A stretch of 45,021 nucleotides of DNA from Deltaproteobacteria bacterium HGW-Deltaproteobacteria-22 (lineage in GTDB: Bacteria; Myxococcota_A; Polyangia; HGW-17): NCBI GenBank assembly GCA_002841825.1, contig PHAZ01000015.1:1-45021 (forward strand), given 5' to 3'. Under the pieces are notes generated by a model. It had not been told where the DNA came from, made no database searches, and worked only from the letters and a program-made list of their open reading frames with translations. Made by a program: the position numbers and the translations under genes. How positions within the stretch are numbered: the stretch's first letter is position 1; each line of letters opens with the position of its first letter. This document shows positions 30,566 to 38,805 of the stretch, piece by piece.

Positions 30566-32046
30566 GCACGGCCGGAAAGGGATACCAGCTCGAAGAACCG
30601 GCTGGAGACGGAGGTGTTGAAGGCATCGGCACGAACACGCCAGGCCCAGTTTTTGTCGGCGATCCCCGGCACGTTCATGCGTGCATCGGTGGCCAGGGAG
30701 AGCAGGTCCTGCATGGGGAAGATGGCCGTGCGTGCCACAGAGAACAGCGCGCAGCGTATCAGGTCCCATACGATGTCATGCCCGGCCACGGCCAGGTAGC
30801 GCCGCGCGTGGTCCTGGATTCCGGGGCCGGCGGAGAGCCACCAGCCGAGCGTGGTGTCGTTGTCGTGCGTGCCGGTGTAGACGACGCAGTGCTCGGGGAA
30901 GTTGTGCGGCAGGAAGGGATGGTCCGAACCGTCTCCGAAGGCGAACTGCAGGATCTTCATGCCGGGCAGCCCGAACCGGTCGCGCAGCTCGATCACGTCG
31001 TCGTCGATGTCACCGAGATCCTCGGCAACCAGCGGCAGCTCGCCGAACTCCCGGGCCAGCTCGGCGAAAAACTCGACGCCGGGACCGGGGAACCACTCTC
31101 CCGGGCGCGCGTCCGCGGAGTCGCGCGGCACGGCCCAGTAGGCCGAGAAGCCGCGGAAGTGGTCCAGCCGAACGAGGTCGAACAGGTGCAGGGCGCGACG
31201 CAGGCGGCTCTTCCACCAGCCGAACTGATCATCGCCCATGCGGGTCCAGTTGTAGATGGGGTTGCCCCACAGTTGACCCGTCTCACTGAAATAGTCCGGA
31301 GGCACGCCCGCGACGGGATCGGCCATTCCGTCCGGTCCGTACAGGAACTGGTCCCGATGCATCCATGTATCTACACTGTCCTGATCTACATATATAGGCA
31401 CATCACCCATAATCAAAATACCGAGTGAATTGGCCTGCTGCCGAAGCTCTTTCCATTGCCTGTCAAAAAGGAACTGCAGCGCGATCTCAAGATCGATCTC
31501 TTCCCTGTGGGCCTCCCTTGCGGAGGCGAGGGCCTGCGGCTGCCGGTCGCGCAGCGGTGCCTCCCAGTCCCACCATGCACGATCGAAGCGCCGGTGCAGC
31601 ACGAGAAACAGTGCGGCGTCCTCGATCCATTCGGCCTCCCGACGAAACTCGACCAGCGCAGGTCCGAGCGTCTCGTGACACGCCACAGCGGCCGCGGCCA
31701 CCTTCAGCAGGGGCATCTTGTAGGCACCGGCACCCTCAAAGTCGACGCGATCCGGCGAGAACGGCGGCGGTGTGGGCAGTCGGTCCGGCAAGAGGCCGTC
31801 CTCCTGAAGCCAGTCGAGGCTGATCAACAGCGGATTGGAAGCCAGAGCTGCGCAGGTCGCGTACGGGCTGTAGCCGGCGCCCGGCGGCACCAGCGGCAGC
31901 ACCTGCCATACTCGGGCGCCAGCCTCGGCGAGCCACCGCACGAAGCGGTGGGCCATCGGACCCATGTCTCCGATGCCGTGGGGCCCGGGAAGCGAAGTGG
32001 GATGAAGGAGAATGCCGGCCTTACGAAGTGTGGAGGTGGTGCTCAT
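30547..32046 (-). CDS. malQ: 4-alpha-glucanotransferase (amylomaltase)
   Basis: RKAGILLHPTSLPGPHGIGDMG, GDVPIYVDQDSVDTWMHRDQFLYGPDG, VRLDHFRGFSAYWAVP, VAEDLGDIDDDVIELRDRFGLPGMKILQFAFG, YTGTHDNDTTLGWW. Confidence 0.95.
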   Translation of the reverse strand: MSTTSTLRKAGILLHPTSLPGPHGIGDMGPMAHRFVRWLAEAGARVWQVLPLVPPGAGYSPYATCAALASNPLLISLDWLQEDGLLPDRLPTPPPFSPDRVDFEGAGAYKMPLLKVAAAAVACHETLGPALVEFRREAEWIEDAALFLVLHRRFDRAWWDWEAPLRDRQPQALASAREAHREEIDLEIALQFLFDRQWKELRQQANSLGILIMGDVPIYVDQDSVDTWMHRDQFLYGPDGMADPVAGVPPDYFSETGQLWGNPIYNWTRMGDDQFGWWKSRLRRALHLFDLVRLDHFRGFSAYWAVPRDSADARPGEWFPGPGVEFFAELAREFGELPLVAEDLGDIDDDVIELRDRFGLPGMKILQFAFGDGSDHPFLPHNFPEHCVVYTGTHDNDTTLGWWLSAGPGIQDHARRYLAVAGHDIVWDLIRCALFSVARTAIFPMQDLLSLATDARMNVPGIADKNWAWRVRADAFNTSVSSRFFELVSLSGRAQSHER

Positions 32047-32140
32047 GGTACGCAATCATGCTGAAAATGGCTTGAAATAGCAAGCGTTCATTCAGTTGGA
32101 TGTACCTGGAGAACAGTTTTCCTGCCGCCCTGCGGATCGG

Positions 32141-33157
32141 TCAGTTTTTCGTCAGCGCCGGCCCCGTCCTGGCTCCCGGATCCGCGAGATCCACGGGGAC
32201 GACGCCGGCAGGGGTGACCACTGCGTTGGCGACAGGGGCGTCGATGCGGCAGTTATCCCATACCACGACATTCTCGAGGTGCGTGCCGGGTGCCACGGAG
32301 GACCCTTCGCCGAGAACCAGCCCGCCTGAGACGGAGACCGAATCGGGCAGGTCCGCACCGGGAGCGGCGATCACGCCCGGACGGGTCGGATGATAGGCCA
32401 GCCCGCCTGCCAGACATGCGCGGACCGCCGGCGAGAAGAGGTTGAGGTTGCCCTGCAGGTAGCGCGAGGGAGTGGAGTGATCCCACCAATAGGCATCGTC
32501 CGGAAGCACATAGCCGAAGAAGGCCCCCCCACGCAGGAACCACGGCCGGAAGCCCTCCCGCACCAGGCAGTGCGGCCCCTCGGGCAGGAGGTCGAGAAAC
32601 CCGGGCTCAAGGAGGCTGATGCCGGTGAACATGTGCGTCGCGGGCGCCTGGGAAGCGGAGCCGTCGACGCGGACACCGAGCATGGAGCGGACACGTCCGT
32701 CGGGGTCGAGCGTGAACCCCCCCCACCGACCCGCCTCCGGATCCGGGCGCAGCACCAGGGTGACGCCGGCGCGGCGCTCCCGGTGGAAAGCCAGGGCGGC
32801 CGACAGTTCGGCAGTGGTGACGATCTTGCCGTTCATGACCACGCAGGTGCGCTCACCGAAGAACCAGCGGGCGTGCCGCACACCACCGCCTGTTCCCAGG
32901 ATCTGCCCGGTCTCGCGGCTCCAGGAGGCGCGCACGCCGAACCGGGATCCGTCGCCCACATGGCTCTCGAGCGCGTCGGCGAGGGTGAAACTGTTGAGGA
33001 TCACGTCCTCGATGCCCGCCTTTTTCAGGAAGGAAAAGGCGTGCTCGACCAGGGGACGGCCACCCACGGGCAGCATGGGCTTCGGACGATCCTGTCCGAG
33101 CGGCCCCAGCCGCGTTCCGTGACCGGCCGCGAGAATCATCGCGCGCGGCGTCGGCAT
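32141..33157 (-). CDS. NDP-sugar nucleotidyltransferase (mannose-1-phosphate guanylyltransferase/MurU-like)
   Basis: MILAAGHGTRLGPLGQDRPKPMLPVGGRPLVEHAFSFLKKAGIEDVILNSF and a C-terminal hexapeptide-like region. Confidence 0.85.
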   Translation of the reverse strand: MPTPRAMILAAGHGTRLGPLGQDRPKPMLPVGGRPLVEHAFSFLKKAGIEDVILNSFTLADALESHVGDGSRFGVRASWSRETGQILGTGGGVRHARWFFGERTCVVMNGKIVTTAELSAALAFHRERRAGVTLVLRPDPEAGRWGGFTLDPDGRVRSMLGVRVDGSASQAPATHMFTGISLLEPGFLDLLPEGPHCLVREGFRPWFLRGGAFFGYVLPDDAYWWDHSTPSRYLQGNLNLFSPAVRACLAGGLAYHPTRPGVIAAPGADLPDSVSVSGGLVLGEGSSVAPGTHLENVVVWDNCRIDAPVANAVVTPAGVVPVDLADPGARTGPALTKN

Positions 33158-33161
33158 GGAT

Positions 33162-34964
33162 TCACATCTCCCATTTGATATTGAAGAAGACCCACATGAA
33201 GGCAACGAAGATGAAGCCCAGGATCAGGGCCACGATCAGGCCGTAGACGACAGCCTGGAAACGGGCGCTGCGCTCGTCGGAGGTCTTGTGCAGGTTCTTC
33301 CAGAAGGTCTCGTTTCCGTCCTCGTCCTGCTGGATCTCGGACATCTCGGCGACGCTGCGCTTGCGCTGGCGCAAGGCCAGGTACACCGCCACGAACACGA
33401 CGAACATCAGCAGCAGGCCCGCCGTCGAGACGACGATCAGCACGGTCTTCTGGGAGCCGCGCTTGTACCGGGACAAAACCGCCTCCTTGTGCTGCTTGGT
33501 GTCGGTGAGCACCTGCGGTGCGAAGTGGAACGTGTCGAGCAGCCCGGCGAAGTAGTGGATGTTGTTGTCGATGGAGTAGCCCGGCTGCCAGATCAGGCCC
33601 CGGTCGATGAGCGCCGACAGGTACTGCAGCGTGTGTCCGTCGAGGTTCTCGTTGCGCTGGGCCATCTTCACGGCCTGTTCCAGCAGCCGCGGGTTGTTCG
33701 TCTGGGCATTCACCCAGAAGGTCGAGTTCACCGTCGAGTTGGCCAGGGGCATGTAGAAGAGGCTGATCTGCATCTTGCGCAGGCTCTGGGGCTCATCGAT
33801 GGCCACGCGCGCCTGGCCGAACATGTCGGTCAGGGGAATTTGGGCCGCGTACACCCAGGCATTATCACTGTATACATCAACATACATTGGTCCCTTGCCA
33901 AGACCGCGGAACGGGAACAGGAAGCTCGTGCCGGGCGGAAGGATGCGCGGAAAGTACGCCAGAAACACGTCGTCCTCGACGATGCCGACGTCGAAGTCCA
34001 TCTCGCGGCGGGCTCCCCATGTACCGGCCGGGTCCTGGACCTGATACGAGATGTGGAAGGACACTCCGGGGGTCATCACATACAACGACATCGAAGCCAG
34101 TCCGAGGATGTCCGTCTCCAGATCGAACGGCACGCTCTTGCCCTCGGGCACCTCGATCATGCAGGGGTCGAGCTCGGGCTTGGCGAACGGCGGATTGCAA
34201 TCCGCGTGGCGGGGAAGGCGGATGCGGCCGCGCAGCAGCTTCAGTTGCGCCCTGGCACGGACGGGCTCTCCCTGGACGTTGTGCGCCCGGAAGAACAGGA
34301 CGTCGCGGAACGGCATCTTGAAGCCGCGTCCGTTGATGGGGTTGACCGAAACGATCACCCCGTCGGCGTCGGGCTTGAGCGGGCTGGTCTGCGTGCCCAC
34401 GTAGTTGCCACCGTCTCCGCCGGGCGGGGCCTCGTGCACCCAGGCGAGCTTCTCGGGCTTATCGACGAGCTCAACGGAAAAGGCGATGGTCTCGTCGGCG
34501 TGGGGGCTCTCGACCACCATCTTGATGCGGTAGCGTCCGGGCGCCACCCTGGGCAACACCGTGTTGACCTCGACAGCCTGCGAGCCGGGGCCGGCGAAGC
34601 CTTCGCCGATGAAACGCTCGCTGTCGTCGGTCAAAAAATAGGCCTTGATGCGCACCGGCGAGGCCGGTTTGGAATACTTGCCCTGGCGCACCAGCACACG
34701 AAAGGCCGCGCGCGATCCTGGCTGCAGTTGGGACAGGCCGTACACACGAACCCAGCCCGTGATGTTCATGCGGGACACATGCACCCCTATGGCCAGCAGC
34801 ACCGTCACCAGGATCGGGATGCCGATGATCAGGAAACGCTTCCACCAGTTGAGGGTTGAAAAGGGAAACCTGGAGATGGGTTCGAGCGCCGGTTGCTCTC
34901 CGGCCTCGGGCTGTTCCTCAGCCCCGGGCCGGGAATCAGCGGGTGACTTCCTTGAGGCAGGCAT
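33162..34964 (-). CDS. Large membrane-anchored extracytoplasmic protein with a macroglobulin (MG2)-like segment
   Basis: N-terminal TM (FLIIGIPILVTVLLAIGVHV), beta-rich PGSRAAFRVLVRQGKYSKPASPVRIKAYFLTDD...GRYRIKMVVESPHADETIAFSVELVDKP, two C-terminal TM segments. Start MPASRKSP. Confidence 0.6.
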   Translation of the reverse strand: MPASRKSPADSRPGAEEQPEAGEQPALEPISRFPFSTLNWWKRFLIIGIPILVTVLLAIGVHVSRMNITGWVRVYGLSQLQPGSRAAFRVLVRQGKYSKPASPVRIKAYFLTDDSERFIGEGFAGPGSQAVEVNTVLPRVAPGRYRIKMVVESPHADETIAFSVELVDKPEKLAWVHEAPPGGDGGNYVGTQTSPLKPDADGVIVSVNPINGRGFKMPFRDVLFFRAHNVQGEPVRARAQLKLLRGRIRLPRHADCNPPFAKPELDPCMIEVPEGKSVPFDLETDILGLASMSLYVMTPGVSFHISYQVQDPAGTWGARREMDFDVGIVEDDVFLAYFPRILPPGTSFLFPFRGLGKGPMYVDVYSDNAWVYAAQIPLTDMFGQARVAIDEPQSLRKMQISLFYMPLANSTVNSTFWVNAQTNNPRLLEQAVKMAQRNENLDGHTLQYLSALIDRGLIWQPGYSIDNNIHYFAGLLDTFHFAPQVLTDTKQHKEAVLSRYKRGSQKTVLIVVSTAGLLLMFVVFVAVYLALRQRKRSVAEMSEIQQDEDGNETFWKNLHKTSDERSARFQAVVYGLIVALILGFIFVAFMWVFFNIKWEM

Positions 34965-35280
34965 GCACGTCCTTGCAATCCTTCTGTTCCAGGCACTGGT
35001 TGATTTTCGACGAGCGGGAATCGCGACCGCTCTTGGCCTTGCAGGGAGCGACAATTTCCTGATCCACCAGCTTGGCGTAGTCGGCCGTGAGCTTTTCCAT
35101 GACCTTGACGCACTCCTCGGCATCTGCCGGACACCCCGTGGGGTTGTACGTCTTGTAGTTTTCCTTCAGGCAGGTGATCAGACGGGTCTCGAGCTTGTCA
35201 CAGTCGACCTTGGGCTTGCAGCCGAAGGCCAGCGGAAACAGCATCGTCAGCGCAACGGGAAAAATGAAAAAACGCCGCAT
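34936..35280 (-). CDS. Small Cys-rich lipoprotein
   Basis: MRRFFIFPVALTMLFPLAFGCKPKVDCDKLETRLITCLKENY...CPADAEECVKVM...CKAK...CLEQKDCKDVHACLKEVTR; lipobox AFGC. Confidence 0.7.
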   Translation of the reverse strand: MRRFFIFPVALTMLFPLAFGCKPKVDCDKLETRLITCLKENYKTYNPTGCPADAEECVKVMEKLTADYAKLVDQEIVAPCKAKSGRDSRSSKINQCLEQKDCKDVHACLKEVTR

Positions 35281-35348
35281 CGAATTCCTCCTGGATCAGT
35301 CCCTGCAAATAGCATTTTTCCGCCCTTTCATCAACTTTATTTTTGAAA

Positions 35349-36794
35349 TCAGTAGTATCGCTTGAACAAGACGAAGATCATGGACGGATACATGCCGAAC
35401 TCGGAGCGGAGGGCTGCGCCGGTGGGAAGGCCGCCGGCGGTGAGCAGTTCCGGACGCCGGCCCACCGGCAGGAATCCACCGATCTGCAGCACGGTCTCGT
35501 CCGAAAGCAGGATCTCCACGGAGGTGGAGAAGTGGGCCGCGGGATCGGTCAGGTTCACCATGGCCAGCGCAGACCACTTGAGCTTCTCGGTCAGTTCCCA
35601 CACGCCTCCTGCACCGAAATAGTACTGCCCCAGTGCGGAGATCTCCGCATACTGGGCCACCCGGGCAGACTCAAGAATCAGGGCGTATTCATCGGGATTA
35701 CGGGTTCCGAAGCCGTTGTAGTGCAGCTCCGAAAACACATGCACGGCCCTTGAGAAATCGAAACTGTAGTCGACGCCGGCGACGGCACGGATGTAACGCT
35801 GGCGGAAACTGTAGTCGGCATCTCCGGGCTCGTTGTCCTCGTAATCCCAGGTAAAGGTCGCCTCGGAGCGGACCTTCCAGCGTCCCAGGGTGCCGGCGGT
35901 AAAGGCGCCCACCACCCAGTCGCCGCGAACCCAGCCGGCCAGCGCGCCCAGGTCGAACTCTCCCATGGTGGTGCGGAACCGCGCCGCCAGCGAGGAGGCG
36001 TCCCGCTCGAAGCGCGGCTCCCCGGGTGAACAACGCTTTCCCGACGGGGTCTGCCACACGGACGGAGCCATGGGATCGGCCGCCGTCGGAACCGACACAT
36101 GCAGGCACGATGGCGCGCCCGCCACACCCACCAGTGCCAGCTCCGTGAAGGACCCAAGGTTGAAGTTCAGTCGCACCGCGTCCACCCCGGGTTTGAACTC
36201 CTTGTCGATGTCCAGCGGGGAGAACGGCGCCAGCAGATCCGCTGGCTGCCAGATGAAGCCCACACCAAAACTGACGGGCTGCCGTCCGACAAGAATGTCC
36301 ACCGGACCCAGCCGCGTCTGGAAGTAGAGGCGATCCAGAGCGGCATTCCAGATCCTCCTCTGGGCGACGGCATCGGTGTACTGAAACGGGAGGGATCGCG
36401 GCGGCTCGGCCGTGGAGGAGGCCCCACCGGAGAACGCCGAAACCATGTTCGGCTCGGAGAAGAGGAAGAAGCCTGTCCTGGCCTGGATGTCCCACTTGAG
36501 GCGGTCCTCATGCCAGCGTCCGCTGAACTTCAGGCGTGCCTCACCGGCCCCGAACATTGCATCGCGGGAGCTCCATCCGAGCGCACCTACAGCGGGGGAT
36601 CCCACGATCATGGGCCACGGCCAGGGCAGGTGCAGGGCCGTGCCCGAGGCCTTGAGTACGCCGTCGACATCGATGACCCATGGGTCGTCGTCCACGACCG
36701 TCGTCGCCCGCACTGGCGCCGGCAGGCAGAGCAACCACAGGACAGACACAAGGAGGGGGAACTTAGCCGCCGAAAACGCAGATCCCGTGGTCAT
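35349..36794 (-). CDS. Predicted outer-membrane beta-barrel protein
   Basis: Signal peptide, alternating aromatic/polar strands (LYFQTRLGPVDILVGRQPVSFGVGFIWQPADLLAPFSP; FTWDYEDNEPGDADYSFRQRYIRAVAGVDYSFDF), C-terminal aromatic strand MIFVLFKRYY. Confidence 0.7.
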   Translation of the reverse strand: MTTGSAFSAAKFPLLVSVLWLLCLPAPVRATTVVDDDPWVIDVDGVLKASGTALHLPWPWPMIVGSPAVGALGWSSRDAMFGAGEARLKFSGRWHEDRLKWDIQARTGFFLFSEPNMVSAFSGGASSTAEPPRSLPFQYTDAVAQRRIWNAALDRLYFQTRLGPVDILVGRQPVSFGVGFIWQPADLLAPFSPLDIDKEFKPGVDAVRLNFNLGSFTELALVGVAGAPSCLHVSVPTAADPMAPSVWQTPSGKRCSPGEPRFERDASSLAARFRTTMGEFDLGALAGWVRGDWVVGAFTAGTLGRWKVRSEATFTWDYEDNEPGDADYSFRQRYIRAVAGVDYSFDFSRAVHVFSELHYNGFGTRNPDEYALILESARVAQYAEISALGQYYFGAGGVWELTEKLKWSALAMVNLTDPAAHFSTSVEILLSDETVLQIGGFLPVGRRPELLTAGGLPTGAALRSEFGMYPSMIFVLFKRYY

Positions 36795-37522
36795 GCCTCG
36801 ACCTCTGCCGGGACGCGGTCCCCGGCGCCGTGTGCCTTGGTATCGTCGGAGGAGATCTTTCCATCGACAATGCGCACGATGCGGCGGGAGTAATCCATGA
36901 CCATCGGATCATGCGTGGAGAACAGGAAAGTCACCTGGTGTTCGCGGTTCAGATCCGCCATCATCTGCAACAGCGCCGCGCCGGTGTGGGAGTCCAGGTT
37001 CGCCGTGGGCTCGTCTGCCAGCACCAGTTTCGGGTTGGCCACAACCGCCCGCGCCACGGCCACGCGCTGCTGCTGGCCTCCGCTCATGTCCATCGGACGA
37101 CGGTGGCGCAGTTCGGCGAGCCCTACCTCGTCCAGGATGTCCAGCACCCTCTTCTTCCGCTCGGCGGCGGGCACTCCCTGCAGGGCCAGCACCAGCTCCA
37201 CGTTCTCGAACGCGGTGAGCACCGGAACAAGGTTGTACGCCTGAAAGACGAAGCCTATCTTCCGCAGGCGCAGGTCGGCCAGCGCCGAATCGGAGAGCCT
37301 GGAGACATCCTTGCCGTCCACATGGACGCTGCCCCGGGTGGGTGTGTCCAGGCAGCCGATCAGGTTCAACAGCGTCGTCTTGCCCGAGCCCGACGGCCCG
37401 CAGATGGCCGTGAACTCCCCGGGCTCGATGGTCAGGTCGATTCCGTTGACCGCCTTCACCTCCAGCTTTCCCTGCTTGTACTCCTTGTGCACATCCTGCA
37501 ATTCCACGATCGGGTGCGACAT
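36791..37522 (-). CDS. LolD/MacB-type ABC transporter ATPase
   Basis: CGPSGSGKTTLLNLIGCLD, MSGGQQQRVAVARAVVANPKLVLADEPTANLD, FSTHD; start MSHPIVELQDVHKEYKQG. Confidence 0.95.
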   Translation of the reverse strand: MSHPIVELQDVHKEYKQGKLEVKAVNGIDLTIEPGEFTAICGPSGSGKTTLLNLIGCLDTPTRGSVHVDGKDVSRLSDSALADLRLRKIGFVFQAYNLVPVLTAFENVELVLALQGVPAAERKKRVLDILDEVGLAELRHRRPMDMSGGQQQRVAVARAVVANPKLVLADEPTANLDSHTGAALLQMMADLNREHQVTFLFSTHDPMVMDYSRRIVRIVDGKISSDDTKAHGAGDRVPAEVEA

Positions 37523-37548
37523 GTTGGATTCTCCTCGTAGAACCGGCG

Positions 37549-38784
37549 CTACATCTGCCGGAGGGCCTTGACCGGCAGGATCCGCATGGCCCGGAAAGCG
37601 GGCCAGATGGCGGACAGCACGGTCATGACAATGATGATTCCTGAAAGGGTCAGGCCGCTGCCCCAGCGAAGCACGGGGTGGATCCTGTCGGTGAAGGCGA
37701 TGCCCTCCATCTCCATGACCTCTCCACCGGTCAGCGCCATCGGGTCGATCCCGACGCGGGCGAAATAATACACCAGCGGAAGCCCCACGGCGGCGCCGAC
37801 GACCACGGCCAGCAATCCGAGCATGGTGCTCTCGGTCATGATCAGGTGGAAGATCGACGACGGCCGCATGCCCAGGCTCTTGAGGATGCCCAGCTCCCGG
37901 GTGCGCTCCATCACGGACATCAGCACCGTGTTCATGATTCCTGCGGCCACGATGCCCAGGATGATGAAGATGAAGACCTGCATGGACACATCGTCGACCC
38001 AGAGCAACTGGGTCAGCACCGGCAATGCCTCCTCCCAGTGGAGCACCGCCACGGGCAGGTCCGCGAGCTTGGCGGACAGCATGCGCGCTGCGTCCCGACT
38101 CGTCTCTGAAGGCATGAAGAAGGCCAGTTGGCTGATCGCTCTGCCCATCCCCAGCAGCGCCTGTCCCCGGGCAAGCCCGATCATGGCCGTGCCGCGATCG
38201 GAATCCCCGCCGATCCTGAACACGCCGGCCACGACGAAGCGCTCTTCCACCTTCTGGGAAAGGCCCGAGCAGGAGAGCACGACCTTGTCCCCCACATCCA
38301 CCTTCAACAAACGCGCAGCCTTCTCTCCGATGAGGATGCCCGGCTCCCCGGAGGTCAGCCAGGCGCCGCGGACGATCTTGCGCGGGACGTCGCTGATCTT
38401 CTTCTCGTTCTCGAGATCCACGGCCATGAGGTTGTCCAGCATCACGGAGCCGTCCGCAGAACGCAGCAGCCCGGTGGTGAAGATCCGCTGGGTGACCACC
38501 CAACCCTCTGGAAGCGTTCCGATCCTCTCCAGCACCTTTTCGGGATGGGTGACCCTCAACTCCAGCGCCCGCTCCTTCTGGAACTCCGGTGCCTGGACAA
38601 TGACATGTCCCGCCTGCATGCGAATGGCCAGATCAATCATGAGCTCGTGGGAGCCCTCGGTGAGGCCGACAAAAAACAGAAGCAGGGCGAAGCTCGAGCC
38701 GATCGCGAACAGGGTGATCCCTGTGCGGAACCGGCGACGCCAGAGGTTTCGAAAGGCCATTTTCAGCAGCAGCATGCCGTCCAC
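37549..38784 (-). CDS. LolC/LolE-like FtsX-family ABC permease
   Basis: MAFRNLWRRRFRTGITLFAIGSSFALLLFFVGL; C-terminal FtsX domain IMNTVLMSVMERTRELGILKSLGMRPSSIFHLIM. Confidence 0.9.
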   Translation of the reverse strand: MDGMLLLKMAFRNLWRRRFRTGITLFAIGSSFALLLFFVGLTEGSHELMIDLAIRMQAGHVIVQAPEFQKERALELRVTHPEKVLERIGTLPEGWVVTQRIFTTGLLRSADGSVMLDNLMAVDLENEKKISDVPRKIVRGAWLTSGEPGILIGEKAARLLKVDVGDKVVLSCSGLSQKVEERFVVAGVFRIGGDSDRGTAMIGLARGQALLGMGRAISQLAFFMPSETSRDAARMLSAKLADLPVAVLHWEEALPVLTQLLWVDDVSMQVFIFIILGIVAAGIMNTVLMSVMERTRELGILKSLGMRPSSIFHLIMTESTMLGLLAVVVGAAVGLPLVYYFARVGIDPMALTGGEVMEMEGIAFTDRIHPVLRWGSGLTLSGIIIVMTVLSAIWPAFRAMRILPVKALRQM

Positions 38785-38805
38785 TCCTTGGCTCGGGCGA
38801 ACCCG

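Noticed and set aside
32060-32085. Possible sigma54 promoter (tggcttgaaatagca) upstream of malQ/nucleotidyltransferase
   Set aside because: GG-GC spacing is 9 rather than 10 and it is poorly placed for either minus-strand gene.
33156-34859. 567 aa plus-strand ORF
   Set aside because: Antisense to the membrane protein with clear TM segments; low-quality His/Arg/Gly/Glu-rich translation.
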